Of a DNA stretch of 64,000 nt, positions 11,823 to 23,734 are shown in pieces. A program made the position numbers and the translations under genes. The first letter of the stretch is position 1. Each line of letters opens with the position of its first letter. The notes below the pieces were generated by a model, which made no database searches, was not told the DNA's origin, and saw only the letters and a list, made by a program, of their open reading frames with translations. The stretch is from Alentia gelatinosa (lineage: Eukaryota; Annelida; Polychaeta; Phyllodocida; Polynoidae): contig OX465584.1 of NCBI GenBank assembly GCA_950022655.1, positions 53,400,789 through 53,464,788 of the forward strand. The letters run 5' to 3'.

Positions 11823-12360
11823 TTATCCTACCCCTAATATAAAATCCCATAGGCTTAACATTGAGTTTCCGTATGCCACGCTGACTGGCATACAGAGTTT
11901 GATATGCCACTAGTGGCATAAAGAATTATTATCATGTAATATTACAAAATCGAGGAGACGGGGTAGGATAAAATCAAAACCTGGGAGCTGTTTCAAAAGT
12001 CGGGAGGGTGCTAAACGAGAGTACTCACCGCCACAGCGAGAGCTAACAATTGCACTTGAAGCATCGCTGTTGAGGTGGAGGTGCCGCTCGCTATTGGGTA
12101 TTGGTACCGGTTTTGCCGCCACTTTGATTCAAAGTGCCGCTCGCTGTTGCGGCCTCTCGCTTAGAAAAGCGACGTGCCGCTGGCGAGACTTAACTCGACT
12201 TTTGAAACAGCTCCCTGATTCGTTTTAATCTTGGCCCCCGTATGACACTCCTGGAGTTTTGGCTCCAGACTTCACTCGGCTTCGCCTCATGAAGTCATTA
12301 TGTCAAACTCAAGTCGTGGCATACGGTGGCCAATATCAAAGCTCATCCAGTTTTATAATA
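11823..12360 (-). mobile_element. Family A element, split by family P MITE
   Basis: TTATCCTACCCCTAATATAA starts it; CCATAGGCTTAACATTGAG and TATGCCACTAGTGGCATA lie in the body. The hairpin tip is CGGCTTCGCCTC. It ends CCAGTTTTATAATA. A 231-bp element sits at 11984-12214 between AAAACCTG and ATTCG. Confidence 0.9.
11984..12214. mobile_element. Family P MITE with CTG target duplication
   Basis: A perfect 19-bp TIR GGAGCTGTTTCAAAAGTCG. CTG lies at 11981-11983 and 12215-12217. The uninterrupted sequence (AAAACCTGATTCG) is known from other A copies, so the 3-bp duplication is directly shown. The interior repeats GTGCCGCTCGCT. A PIF/Harbinger-type origin is inferred from duplication length and end sequence. 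Confidence 0.9.
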
Positions 12361-12401
12361 ATCCAAATAACATAAGGTAATTCAGGGTAGTCTCTTATTT
12401 G

Positions 12402-12687
12402 GGCCCGGCGTCCACCTACTGCGATATGGCTCCGATATGGTCTACGATGCACCTCCCGATAAAAAAATGTAAATCGCGTTGGGAGGTCCCCTAATATCGG
12501 GGCAGTTAACCACGTATCTGCGATTAGGCGCCCAAAAAAACCCGTACAGTGCACGGTGGATTGGCAAGTTTAAACATATGTCTACGATTTGCACCCCCCC
12601 CCCCCGATATGTCTCCGATATTTTCTTTTTGTATCGGTGCCATATAAGTAGGTCTTAATTTCTATTGTAGTAGGTGAACGCCGGGCC
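12402..12687. mobile_element. Family J MITE, copy 2
   Basis: TIR GGCCCGGCGTCCACCTACTG / GTAGTAGGTGAACGCCGGGCC. It has the J interior words GGTCTACGATGCACCTCCCG and a run of C at about 12593. Confidence 0.9.
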
Positions 12688-12819
12688 TTGCTAAGGATTT
12701 GTAGGGTGTGTGGGTGGTATCATATTGCTAAGTCCTTTGTCCGGTGGAAAGAAAGACCCGGATGAAAAGGCCCACCTGACCACCTTGGAATATCGGGCAG
12801 GAGAGTCATGTGATCATGT

Positions 12820-13025
12820 TTGCTGGCCTCCTATTGGCTAGGTTGGGTACTTAGTCGGCGACTCAGCAGTGGGTCCATGTGTCTCAATAAAATGCACATA
12901 ATCTTTAAACAGGTTTGAAATGAAAATATCTAATTAGGGGTAATCGTCGCCAACAATTGCAGGGAGATAATCTTGGCTATGGGAAAAGGAACCCTACCAT
13001 TCAGACGAACAGAATTTTTCAACAA
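12820..13025 (+). repeat. Dispersed repeat T-related segment
   Basis: CTATTGGCTAGGTT, GTACTTAGTC and CAGCAGTGGGTCCAT recur at 49570-49870. 13026-13400 is otherwise featureless. Confidence 0.5.
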
Positions 13026-13406
13026 CCACATTTTGCCCCTGCGATTTTGTCATTCATATAAATTAGAAATTTGGCGGTCGCTGAGGTAGTTTATTATCTG
13101 TAGAAAGGTATCAAGATCATATTATAAAAGCACGTAAGAAATTATAAAAGGTTTTGATTTCGCATATTAAAACCGATTTCATGAACTTCAAACTTTCACA
13201 TGATATAGTTAATGAGTATAGCACTACACATTTAGCTCATAGGTCACCGTGCCCTTTTTACCTATTGGGTTAGGATAAATTGAACAAAATTTAAATTTAT
13301 CCATTTGGCATTAGAATGAATCACAAGGAACCAGTTTCGACCGATGATAGACTATACTTAGAAACTATCAGGTTGCACTATCGTGTATCATATGATATGC
13401 CTTTAA

Positions 13407-13666
13407 GGCTTGGCGTCCACCTACTACGATAGAAACATAGACCTACCGATATGGAACCGATACAAAAAGCAAATATCGGAGACATATCGGCAAGGTGCAA
13501 TATCATAGACAAATGTCTAGACATGTCAATCCATCACGTCTAATTGCAGAAAACTGGTCAACTGCCCTGATATAAGGAGACCTTCCGACGCGATTTCAAT
13601 TTTTTATCGGGAGGTGCATAGTGGACCATATCGGTACCATATTGTATAGGAGGTGGACGCCGGGCC
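13407..13666. mobile_element. Family J MITE, copy 3
   Basis: GGCTTGGCGTCCACCTACTA / AGGAGGTGGACGCCGGGCC with exact TAA duplications at 13404-13406 and 13667-13669. Confidence 0.92.
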
Positions 13667-13895
13667 TAAGGGTACTAAAGGGCAGCAGGTTTCTGTGTTC
13701 CCACCACACAGACCTGAGGTAGCGACTGGTCGTACGACACATTAACCCCAGCCTCTGTCCCGGACCTCGTCCACCTCAATCATACCCAGACCTAAAAGCG
13801 AGCCCAGCATCTCCCGACTAAGAACCACGTTCCTTTAGCAATATGTACAGCGACTACTGCCAGATGGCATGCAATGTTTACCTCAAGATGTGCAT

Positions 13896-14185
13896 TTATC
13901 TCACCTCTTGTATTTTTGTCCCATAGGGCTTAACAATGCGAACTCGTTCTCCATGCCCATCGAGTATTGCAGTCCATCCTCCATGGTCTATATCCTGTTC
14001 ATCGTCCATTCTTTTAGTATGTACAGGGGTGAGGTAAATACAGATAGCAACTTGTTTTGGTCAAAGTTGTTGTTCTCCAGCTAGTTTGAATGCTACGTGA
14101 TATTCATTCGGTTGTCGCCTCATTCATATCATTATGCATCAAACCCGTAGAGAACAATAACTTTGATCAAAACCTGTTGGTTTCT
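13896..14185 (+). mobile_element. Family I element, copy 2
   Basis: The body runs from TTATCTCACCTCTTG to AGGGGTGAGGTAAATAC and carries CCATAGGGCTTAACAATGCG. The hairpin arms are TTTTGGTCAAAGTTGTTGTT and AACAATAACTTTGATCAAAA. Confidence 0.8.
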
Positions 14186-14194
14186 TCTACTAGT

Positions 14195-14305
14195 TTCGGG
14201 ACGGGTTGCCGTAAACCACAAGTGGTTAACACGTGGTAATACAGTAGCGTTAGCGAGTGTATTACGCCGTGGTCCTGAATCAGTAAACAGGGGGGCAACA
14301 TTATG
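14195..14305 (+). mobile_element. Family D hairpin, copy 1
   Basis: GGTTGCCGTAAACCACAAG starts it. The tip is GTAATACAGTAGCGTTAGCG followed by AGTGTATTAC, and the right arm is decayed. 14306-14655 is unassigned. Confidence 0.55.
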
Positions 14306-14659
14306 GTACCCTCATTCGGGGGACAGAATCTGTTTTCTGTTATAATGGATACATATGAGACATGTGACGCAATTCACATATCCTCGAACAAGACAATCAA
14401 AGGTCCGTGGTATTGTATTTGACACCAGCATAGAAAGCGTAGATGTCATATCTGAAGTGTGTTTACGCGCATGTGATGGCTGTATATATATTGGGCTTAT
14501 ATTGTGGCTTAGATAAGGGTTAACAATGTAGGTATATAGAAGCAGGCGTAGATATGAGGCCAAAAAGGTTGACATTATCTACGCCCGAGGTGACGCATCT
14601 ACGCGGAAATTATACATACGTAAACTCAATAGTTTGTCCTGTGCAGGTCTAATAAGGAA

Positions 14660-14952
14660 CAGTGTCAAGATCAATAGCCACTGACAATATGCCATGAGTT
14701 TTGGTTGCGGAGTAATCACACGATGCAAAGCCGAGTGAGATTATGTAGCAAACCAAAAGGAATGACATTATCAGTGACCATGGATCGAGTGCGGTTCAGA
14801 TTTTATCTCACCCCTATCACTGACTAATGAGCTAAAATGCGTGGCATCATCCCACATTGAGTATTTTTCAACAATATTCCACGGGCGTTGAGTACGAGTT
14901 TCCAATATTAAGTCTATGGGGGGAAAAATACCAGGGGTCAGATAAAATCCAG
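14660..14952 (+). mobile_element. H-type element (hairpin then body)
   Basis: The hairpin tip is GATGCAAAGCCGAGTGAG between arms AGTTTTGGTTGCGGAGTAAT and ATTATGTAGCAAACCAAAA. The body runs from TTTATCTCACCCC to AGGGGTCAGATAAAATC and carries CCAATATTAAGTCTATGGG. Confidence 0.7.
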
Positions 14953-15560
14953 GGTCGGGAGGGAGAGGCAGAACCTTAATTCCCGGCCGTCCCCGTGCCG
15001 CACGCCGCCACACCCCATCCGACCACAGCCGCACTTCTGAGGGCACTCCGCTGTCTAATGTGAGGGTTATCTATGAAAACAGCCGCCTGCAGCACTGTGG
15101 CTTCGCCGATTGGCTTCACTCGGGCGGCGCGCTAGACGAGAGGGTCATGGCTTCACCCTGCGGGTTCGGGCGAGTCACGCATACAATGGGTGGCTTCTAT
15201 AAGGCCCAGTTTTCCCCCACCGACGGGAAATACGCCGGTATGAAATGGGGAAGAGAGGTGTCGGTCGGTGGTGCTAACCGAGAGAATATCGGTACTGGGA
15301 CCTGTTTTTTTTTGTTTTTTTTAATTATTATTTTGCACTGTAGAAAGGTACATATCAGTTGGACCTCTGCATAGCAGGTATTCTGGCCAACTGTAGCGTA
15401 ACGTACATTAGGCTTCGGACAGCAACAATCTTCTTCCAAGATATGTACAGTTGATGATGCACATGAGAAAATGGTGAGTAGGTGAAACAAATTATCAATG
15501 CTCAATTCACAATAAAACGGCTGTGTTGGTCTCCTGATTCCGCAGAACCTGGATCATAAA
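14953..15560. other. GC-richer unassigned stretch
   Basis: It is GC-rich between about 14955 and 15250, with short ORFs on both strands that resemble nothing I know. A T-run lies at 15305-15321. No element or gene is claimed. Confidence 0.35.
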
Positions 15561-15601
15561 CTAGTTATTGCTAATGAAGTACTTTGCTTTGACATACCTT
15601 T

Positions 15602-15667
15602 TGAAATCTTTTAAACTACAGTTTTGAATGCCCAGCGGCATTCAAAACTGTAGTTTAAAAGATTTCA
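15602..15667. repeat. Perfect 66-bp palindrome (31-bp arms, 4-nt loop)
   Basis: The arm TGAAATCTTTTAAACTACAG plus 11 more bases is repeated in inverted orientation without any mismatch around CAGC (15633-15636). It belongs to no family seen here. Confidence 0.95.
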
Positions 15668-16073
15668 GTAGTCTCGTGACATTAGGCCTAGAGAGACATC
15701 AACAGCGGCACCAACAGTGCAAGCAACAGTGGAGAAAGACTAGCAAATATCAGAAGATCGAAGTGGCCAATCTTCTTCATATTTGGAATGATTATAGATT
15801 ATATGTATCCCCTACTCGTGTTAAAGTGTCATTGCTTAATTCCTACGAGAAGTGAGTGAAACTCTGTGTGTCATTGACTGCAATCTTGTGATCTGTCCGT
15901 ATGGTGTCACAGACGCCATCTAGATATGTCACGAAACTACTGAAACAGGTCCCTGGTTATGGGTGGAAGTCAAAGTTGTTCGGGCGTTTACACTTGATGA
16001 TCGATTGTAGGATGTATGCGCAAAATGTCCGTTCCAACTGGCCGAAGAAAATGATGTGGATCTTTTTAGTTCT

Positions 16074-16225
16074 AATAGCCTATTTCCATTTTGTGGCAGC
16101 AGTGCTAAAAGTTCATCGATGGTCCCTGACTGTATATCGGTGATGGCCAATGGAAATAGGTTACTAGAAGAACATAAATAAATCGACATCGTTTTCGTCG
16201 GTCAATGGAAACGGGCATTAGATCC
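16074..16225. mobile_element. Family C MITE, short or nested copy
   Basis: AGCCTATTTCCATTTTGTGG pairs with both TGGCCAATGGAAATAGG (near 16145-16161) and GTCGGTCAATGGAAACGGGC (near 16199-16218), so two right ends share one left end. Confidence 0.6.
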
Positions 16226-17800
16226 AATTACCAATGTCCCCAATAACTCGGAATCGGTGATTGGGACGTGAAAGTTTGAATTATCATTGTTTTAAGGGTA
16301 ATGGGTACAGAATTATGCCCTGACTCTAAGGGACAGGTTGAATGTTGAACAACAAAAGGCAACTACAAAGGCCGCATTCAAAGAGCTGTAGAATACCATC
16401 AATTTGTCGTCATCCTCCTTATCAACGTTTCGATGATCTCTGTCCATTTGGTGACTAACTGTAACCATAAATGTGAACCTGTTTATTTACATCACACATA
16501 CTTTTTTCTGATCTTTATTTAAGTGTGACATAATGCTTGTCTAACAATGGCTTTTTGTTATTCATGGAAGACCTGAAAATAGTACTCCCTACAAGGGTTA
16601 TCATTTAATAATAATAAAGTTCGTTCACTAAGACATTATTAGCCGTAAATATTTGGTCGTCCATAAGTGTTGAATAAATATGGCCCATGTCGTCCCTGGC
16701 TCTCTATGGCGTACAGAAAAGGGTATACATATAAGATCCTAGATTATAAAACGGGTCCCAGGAGGGTGGTTGTGGCCCATTAGATTTTAGGTGAACTCTC
16801 GACTGTAGAACCGTCCCAAGGCGCTGTAAATATCATGTAAGGAGGTCAGGGTGAAGGTCGTGGTTTGCTCCGAATGCAGTCATTGGCTACTGGGACTACT
16901 CTATTCCTTATATGGTAGTTAATACAGGGGGACAACTCCATGCAGCCAGTATTGTAGACAAATGCGTTCTCCGCCCAGTTCTTCTTCAGCATACGCAGGG
17001 AAATCCAAATCTCCAGTCTCCCTCTCTACATAACTATGTGTGTTCAACTGTCAGCGGGATCTATTGGACTACGTCTAGCGTGCTAATTGGGTCAATTTCC
17101 CTTGTTAGCAGGTGCATGAAGATACGTTCCAAACGTAATAAACAAATCCACAACTAACTAATATCTTACTCAATCATCTCACCTAAGCCAGGTGGCTTTT
17201 TACCATCACTTTTATCATGTTTTTCTTTCACTAAACAAATCATCTTCCGTTGCCAATATTCACTGACCCTCCAGTGGCGCTGTTGTTTAAACAAGCCCAA
17301 TGATATGTCAACATGAAACCTCGTAGTTGCTATTGCCAACGTAAATGTTGATAATCAGGCTGGCGGGTTGGGAAGGGGCGGTGAATGGTAGGAATTCGCC
17401 CGGTGGTGGAGGCAGGGAAGACCGGCCAAAATCAATGACACCCGGTGTATCATGTCCCTAGGCAATGCGCAATATTTGATGAGTGGATGTTGAGTAACCG
17501 TGGTGAGAGAGTGCAGAGGCAGGAGCGTATAAGGCACAGAGCGATAGCTAGTTTTCCAATTATCCGCCAGGAAACTGTTAAATCGCACCAGTGTATTCGG
17601 GGGACTACCATTGTTTATTAGTTGTTGTAATGCATTGATAATCGTGAACCGAAGCTCCAAACTTTCTATGGCAAGCCCAACAAATATTTCTTTTTCAATT
17701 CAATTTTTTCAATTGATAACTAGATCCGCCAACTGGTGTTATTTTTTACCATGGCCACCTCTACAACATAAAAACTATGTACCTTATACTTCAAAATTCC
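16226..17800. other. No feature recognised
   Basis: Unique-looking sequence. An 81-codon ORF at 16912-17157 and a GC-richer patch near 17350-17480 show no familiar motif, splice pair or codon bias strong enough to claim. Confidence 0.4.
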
Positions 17801-17802
17801 TA

Positions 17803-17950
17803 ACCCGGCGTTTACACCAGACGATTATTGGCGGCAATTAGCTAGAAATCGTCTAATTTAAGCGCAAAGCGCATGGCCACTGCACATCATCTGATTATGT
17901 CAGGCTATGAAATTTGGCACGACCTGATCTCTTTCCACCTGCCGACGTTT
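17803..17950. mobile_element. Family B MITE, one end preserved
   Basis: It begins CCCGGCGTTTACACCAGACG and continues with GCTAGAAATCGTCTAA, as in other B copies. The opposite end is not visible. Confidence 0.55.
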
Positions 17951-18349
17951 GGCCTCCGATAAATGTGTCGACCATGGCTGACGGATAGCCATAAAATGAT
18001 TCGGAAAAAGAGGTGCTGGAAAGGAAGCAATTCAGTGCTATGAAACACTGCTTGTATATGTATCTCATCGTGCTAATAACTACCTCTCATATTTTTCCCC
18101 AGTATGAATATCGTCATTTGACCCTGGGTAATAAGATGAATTGAGAGATTGACAACGCCCTGGGGACCTCTTTCATTGAGACTATCATAAAGTTACCCTA
18201 AATGTTTCTACTAAATTGTCAAGGTACACACAGACTTTCTGTGAGAAGATCTGTCGGTTGTATGTAACCTTGTCACATAATCTATGGCAAATCGGTCGGT
18301 GAGCATTCGCTGCAGTTCTCGTTACCAATCAGCGATCTGGCGTCGGTAT

Positions 18350-18645
18350 TATCATAAAACTGGATGAGTTTTAATCTTGGCTGGATTAACTGCAGTTTGG
18401 CAAAGTGACTTCATGAGGCGAAGCCCAGTGAGGTCCGGAGCCAAAACCCCAGCAGTGGAATGCAGCGGCCAAGATTAAAACGAATCAGGTTTTGATTTTA
18501 TCCTACCCTGTCTCATCGATTTTAGAATATCATGTGATAACAATTCTGTATGCCACTAGTGGCATATAAAACTCTGTATGCCAGTCGGCGTGGCATACAT
18601 AAACGCAATGTTAAGCCTATGGGATTTTATATTAGGGTAGGATAA
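18350..18645 (+). mobile_element. Family A element
   Basis: TATCATAAAACTGGATGAG start, tip AGGCGAAGCCCAGTG, body TTTATCCTACCCTGTC with TATGCCACTAGTGGCATA, shared core CAATGTTAAGCCTATGGG, and end GGGTAGGATAA. 296 bp. Confidence 0.9.
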
Positions 18646-19445
18646 ATCCAAAGAACCGATCGGTGGTTCCCGACTCCAGATCGGTGCTGAATAATCGGCC
18701 GATGAAAAATGGCTTTATGTAGGATAACCCGATGACATTATATCAGAGGAGGCTATATCCCAAGAACTATCAGGCCCATTGTATGCCACCCTGTCATCTG
18801 ATGATGGATAATGGTGGCAGTGTACGCCCACGCATGCAGACCATGGTACAGTGTCGTAATTCTATATGCAGCACTAACTGACTGCAATACTTCCCGTTGT
18901 TGTTCTCTAATTGACTATTCTGTGATAGGTTGGGTTAGGGAATTAAAGGCATATCGGAGAATTTGCCTTGAAAATCAAAACCCATGTCATTTCATATGAA
19001 AGTTGTATATGATAATGTCGAGGTGTTATTGAACACATATCTAACTTTAAAAAATAGGGGGTGACTGTTTTGAGTTTTTTATTTAGAACTTAAAATGATG
19101 ATAAAATGATGATAATATTATGATAGAATATATTGACATTCTTATAGGTTGTTTTACACATAGTAAACCCCATGTCATTTTCTTTAAACTTTCACAAAGT
19201 ATAGCAAATGTGGAGTACAAGATTCTTTGTATTCAAATTTAAAAAAAAAACATAGGTCACTCATCTTGTTTTTGAAAAGAAATTGAAAAGAACTACTGTA
19301 TAGCTCTCCGCAGTCGCCTACTTATATACCACGTCACGTTTCTAGGTTAGTCGCTTGACTACCATCACATTACCTAACTCATGACGTCACGTTCTCTGCT
19401 AAAACTGTCATCCCTCTAGCTTTCCCTAACCTAACAGGACGTGTT

Positions 19446-19449
<4 letters not shown>
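18646..19449. other. No feature recognised
   Basis: AT-rich sequence. No element ends, coding segments or hairpins were identified. Confidence 0.5.

Positions 19450-19517
<68 letters not shown>
19450..19517. repeat. (TA)n microsatellite
   Basis: An uninterrupted TA run of about 68 bp. Confidence 0.97.
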
Positions 19518-19520
<3 letters not shown>

Positions 19521-19828
19521 AAGGGGCCAGTTTGAATAGATAGGTGTCAATATTTATAAAGCATCCAGTCGTCGCCATTGTGGACTGTAGGATACACCTT
19601 TAATAGGTCAGATCGACCCTGTCCACGCATGCCTTACGTAATAATCATTAGGCGGCAGACAATCAGTTAATGGTCAGGGAAGCACTGCTAATCTCTCTGC
19701 CACGCGGTGCCTCGCGTCACAATAAGGCTGGAGACGGCCTTTTAGACAGGTGCGTGTACGGAGAGAGGGTGGCGGGGATCCTACACCACAGGCTTATTGT
19801 AGACATGCAGAGTCTGCTTGACCAGCCT

Positions 19829-20142
19829 GGGGCCCGTTGAATAATCTGAGTTCATGCATAAAGACCCCTTTCTGTACGCTAAGGAGACCCAGTGATCTTA
19901 CATCGGATCTTACATGAAGACCCTTCTTTGTACGGCAAGGAGACACAAAGACAATGTGGGTCAATTTTATTCAACACTTATGGACGACCTCATGGACGGC
20001 TAAGACTGTCTTAGCGAATGAACTCAAGCGATAACTCCTTGAACAGAAAAGAGTTTTCATGTACGAGCCGAGATTATTCAACGACCCCCAGGGTCCGTTG
20101 AGTAATCTAGGGTGGTTCATGAAGACCCTTTTCTGTACCTCG
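19829..20142. mobile_element. Family O MITE plus an adjoining extra terminus
   Basis: GGCCCGTTGAATAATCTGAG / GAGATTATTCAACGACCCC are the TIRs of a ~260-bp copy containing CATGAAGACCCTTC. Directly after it (20091-20142) another left terminus, GGTCCGTTGAGTAATC, begins and is cut short. Confidence 0.75.
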
Positions 20143-20824
20143 TACAACGGTTACCGTTTGATGATATCTAAGTTGGTAGGGTTCAGTCCAGGCCTTGGAC
20201 ATGAATTCCCATCCTCGGACCGGTCAATTTTGTTCTACTTACTGAGAAACATGCATAGCTTGTAGAAATAATAATAAAGTATAGCTTTATGGTCATCATA
20301 TTCAAAATAAAGAAAATATCTAATACGATTATGGAAAATTGGCTTCAAGCACTATAAAAAACACAGGGTTATACCAGACAGTTACAGCTCGTGGGTCAAG
20401 GTTCCCGCGGATTTAACCGAACCAGAGCTAACGTAGTGTAGCTCTGGTGGCCAGTGTAAGAGATCAGTATAGTGAAGTCCAGGCTTCGTTCTTTAACATT
20501 TATCTGAATCAAAGTTATTTTTTATATGTAGGTTCTTGGAGCCGAAATTCTTACTAAGCTATATCCATAGCTCACAAAATTGATAATGAAGCCTACCTGT
20601 ACAGTCGTTTTATTAAAAAAAACATAAATGAAATTAGAACATGGTAAATTGGCTCCGAGATTAGGAAATGGCACACTTTTAAAGACTAATTCTAGGTGGT
20701 ATGAAAGATCTGTAGGAATAGCGACCGAAATTTACAGCTTGAAAGTGATCTTACCCCACAGCACGCTACCGACTGTGTTAACACGCGGCCATAAAACAGT
20801 TCATGACAACTTTCATTATCCACC

Positions 20825-21155
20825 TAATAGTAAAGATACAGGTACTCTGTATTTACATACCTTTCGCATATGGATATGTTTTATGCTCCAGACTGCGAAA
20901 CCCAGCACATACAGAAAAATGATCCATACGAAAAAATTGCGCATAAAAAAAATTGAACTACAATCGGCACAATACCAGTTGGATAAAGGTAGATGATCAA
21001 TAAAGTATATAGACGGGTGTCAGAATAGATAAGCGGTTGGATGTTTCTCGGAGATGACTCTATGCAATATCCTCGCATCTACTGGGATATTACTAAGAGT
21101 CAACTCCTCGGAACATAGGACCGCTTGTATCTGAAAGCAGTCAATATTGTGTATG
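20825..21155 (+). mobile_element. Family M hairpin element, copy 1
   Basis: CATATGGATATGTTTTATGC, AATCGGCACAATACCAGTTG, then a hairpin CTCGGAGATGACTC... GAGTCAACTCCTCGGA around TATCCTCGCATCTACT. It ends GAAAGCAGTCAATATTGT, matching 54660-54985. Confidence 0.75.
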
Positions 21156-21411
21156 TATCCTGGGTATGCTTACAAGTGCCTGGATGCTAGGAAAGACCTC
21201 AAAGCCAGTGTGACTGCCCCAGGCATCGTAATAAACGCTAAACCTGGCTCCAGTTACCTCTAAAAGTAGCGCTGCAATTACGCTTTGCTTTACTGCGTAG
21301 AGGAAGCCATATCCTAGCTGTGACACCGGTGACTTATTGTCGGCGCCTCGCCGCTGTGTGAGGTAATAGGCGTGGCCATTTGTCAACGCGAAATCATTCA
21401 TGAACACAGAG

Positions 21412-22390
21412 GGTGGGGTGTGGGGACAGGTGTGAAGGGTGGGGTGTGGGGACAGCTGTGAAGGGTGGGGTGTGGGGACAGCTGTGAAGGGTGGGGTGTG
21501 GGGACAGCTGTGAAGGGTGGGGTGTGGGGACAGGTGTGGGGGTGGGGTGTGAGGATAGGTGTGGAGATGGGTGTGAAGGGTAGGGTGTGGGGATAGGTGT
21601 AAAGGGTGGAATGTGGGGAGAGGTGTGGAAGGTGGGGTGTAAGGAAAGGTGTGAAGGGTGTGGTGTGGGCGGTAGGGATGAAGAATGGGGTGTGAGGACA
21701 GGTGTGAGGAGTGGGGTGTGGGAACCGGTAAGAAGGGTGGGGTGTAGGGATAGGTGTGGAGAGTGGGGTATGAGGACAAGTGTGAAGGGTGGGTTGTGAG
21801 GACAGGTGTTAAGGATGGGTGTGGGGACAGGAGTGAAGGGTAGGGGTGGGGGATAAGTGTGAAAGGTGGTGTGTGAGGATAGCTGTGAAGAGTAGGGTGC
21901 AGGGAAAGGTGTGAGGGATGGGGTGTGGGGAGAGGTGTGAAGGTGGGGTGTGAGAACAGGTTTGAGGGGTGGGGTTTGGGGAGAGGTGTGAAGGGTGGGG
22001 TGTTTGGACAGGTGTGAAGGGTGGGATGTTTGGACAGGTGTGGATGGTGGGGTGTGGGGATGGATGTGAAAGATGGGTTGTCGGGACAGGTGTGAAGGGT
22101 GTGGTGTTGGGACAGGTGTGAAGGGTGGGGTGTGGGGACAGGTATGAAGGGTGGGGTGTGGGGACAGGTGTGAAGGGTGGGGTGTGGGGACAGGTATGAA
22201 GGGTGGGGTGCGGGACAGGTGTGAAGGGTGGGGTGTGGGGACAGGTATGAAGGGTGGGGTGCGGGACAGGTATGAAGGGTGGGATGTTTTGACAGGTGTG
22301 AAGGGTGGGGTGCGGGGACAGGTGTGAAGGGTGTGGTGTGGGGACAGGTGTGAAGGGTGGGATGTTTTGAGAGGTGTGAAGGGTGGGCTG
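21412..22390 (-). repeat. 26-bp minisatellite, open in all frames
   Basis: About 37 copies of a unit like GGTGTGAAGGGTGGGGTGTG plus GGGACA. On the minus strand all three frames stay open for long stretches (up to 409 codons of His-Pro-Ser/Thr repeats). This follows from a stop-free 26-bp unit and is not evidence of a gene. Confidence 0.95.
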
Positions 22391-22744
22391 CCGCACCCTC
22401 CAGCTTCCTCCATGTCTGTGTGGAGACGTCTCGCCAGGTGATCTACAACACCTCTAAATATACCCCTCACCTGTAGCTGAGACGGCACTCCACCGGGCGT
22501 AGAGTATGAGGAAACGTTCTCACTGTGGGCGAATTGATGTCTCTTACTAGTCTTTTGTCCTGGAAATGCGTCCCTCTGCCTGCCGTATACACGTCCCGAT
22601 GCCGCGGGCAGAGGGACGTACACCCAGGACAGAGAACCGATAACGGTATCAATGCCTCCAACAGTAAATACGTTTCCTATAAATTATATACCTGAAAATC
22701 ATTAAAAACGCCCTTTAGTTACTGCCTTGCTATCAGTCATTCAC

Positions 22745-22860
22745 TACGGCCCTAAGGCGCGATCATCATTAATACAGCACCCCTAGCAGTGGGCAGTATT
22801 CTATGAATATTCGACCACAGGTATATAATGTTATATAGAAACACGGTTAGTATGCCTGAA
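22745..22860 (-). mobile_element. Family G body fragment
   Basis: CACCCCTAGCAGTGGGCAGT and ACCACAGGTATATAATGTTA are the G/F body core and end in reverse orientation. Confidence 0.6.
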
Positions 22861-22967
22861 TAAAATCTGTTCCGAGTTCTTTTGTTCGGAAAATTATGTG
22901 GTGAGGAGGGACTTATCGATATTATCTCGTCACGCCCGAACGGAATCCGTACTCCAGGAGCATTTTG

Positions 22968-23464
22968 AATAATTCAGGGTCGTACATGAAGACCCTTCTC
23001 TGAACGCCAACGAGACCCAGGGATGATGTAGATTAACTTTATTCAACACTCATAGATGACCTTTAGCGAACGAGCTTGAATATTATTATCGTAAAACTGG
23101 ATGAGGTTTAATCTTGGCCACCGTATTCCACGACTGGAGTTTGGCAAAGTGACTTCATGAGGCGAAGCCGAGTGAAGTCCGGAGTCAAAACTTTAGGAGT
23201 GGAATGCAGTGGCCAAGATTAAATCGAATCAGGTTTTGATTTTATCCTACCCTATCTCCTCGATTTGAGAATATTACATGATAACAATGCTGTATGCCAC
23301 TAGTGGCATATAAAAATCTGTATGCCAGTCAGCGTGGCATACGGAAACTCAATGTTAAGCCTATGGGATTTTATATTAGGGGTAGGATAATGAATGATAC
23401 CTCCTGGTCCGAGGTCTCCTTGTACCCTGTACTTTCGTTGACATACGTTATTCAACAGGCCCCT
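22968..23464. mobile_element. Family O MITE split by family A
   Basis: TTTTGAATAATTCAGGGTCG with CATGAAGACCCTTC on the left, and TTATTCAACAGGCCCC on the right. It resembles the O copy at 46915-47125 once the A element at 23087-23390 is removed. Confidence 0.75.
23087..23390 (+). mobile_element. Family A element inside O
   Basis: 304 bp, TATCGTAAAACTGG to GGGGTAGGATAA, tip AGGCGAAGCCGAGTG. The flanks GAATATTAT and TGAATGATAC rejoin to resemble the uninterrupted O copy (GAATATAATTAAACGATAAC) without an obvious duplication. Confidence 0.92.
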
Positions 23465-23734
23465 GGCCAGTAAAAGTTAGACAGGTAATAATACTACTCA
23501 TATGAATAAGTCCGTATACAGGGCTACTGCTTCCCAGAGCCACGCCCGGATCACCCAACACTTAACCTATCAATCACAGTGTGAGCTGAATTCCGCTGCC
23601 AAATTACGTATATATTTTTCATGGTATTAGACATGGAAACGTTGGTGGCCTAATACCCTCTGTACCTTCACTAATACATGGTAATTTGTATTTATCTCAT
23701 TGTGTGGTGCCTACTAGTTACATAAATGTGACGA

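Noticed and set aside
16912..17157. 81-codon ORF
   Set aside because: No codon bias, splice sites or familiar motif; within chance length for this composition.
20628..20996. 122-codon plus-strand ORF
   Set aside because: It runs into a family M element and has no coding bias.
21394..22623. 409-codon minus-strand ORF rich in His, Pro, Ser and Thr
   Set aside because: It lies on a 26-bp minisatellite with other frames also open; no start context, introns or domain.
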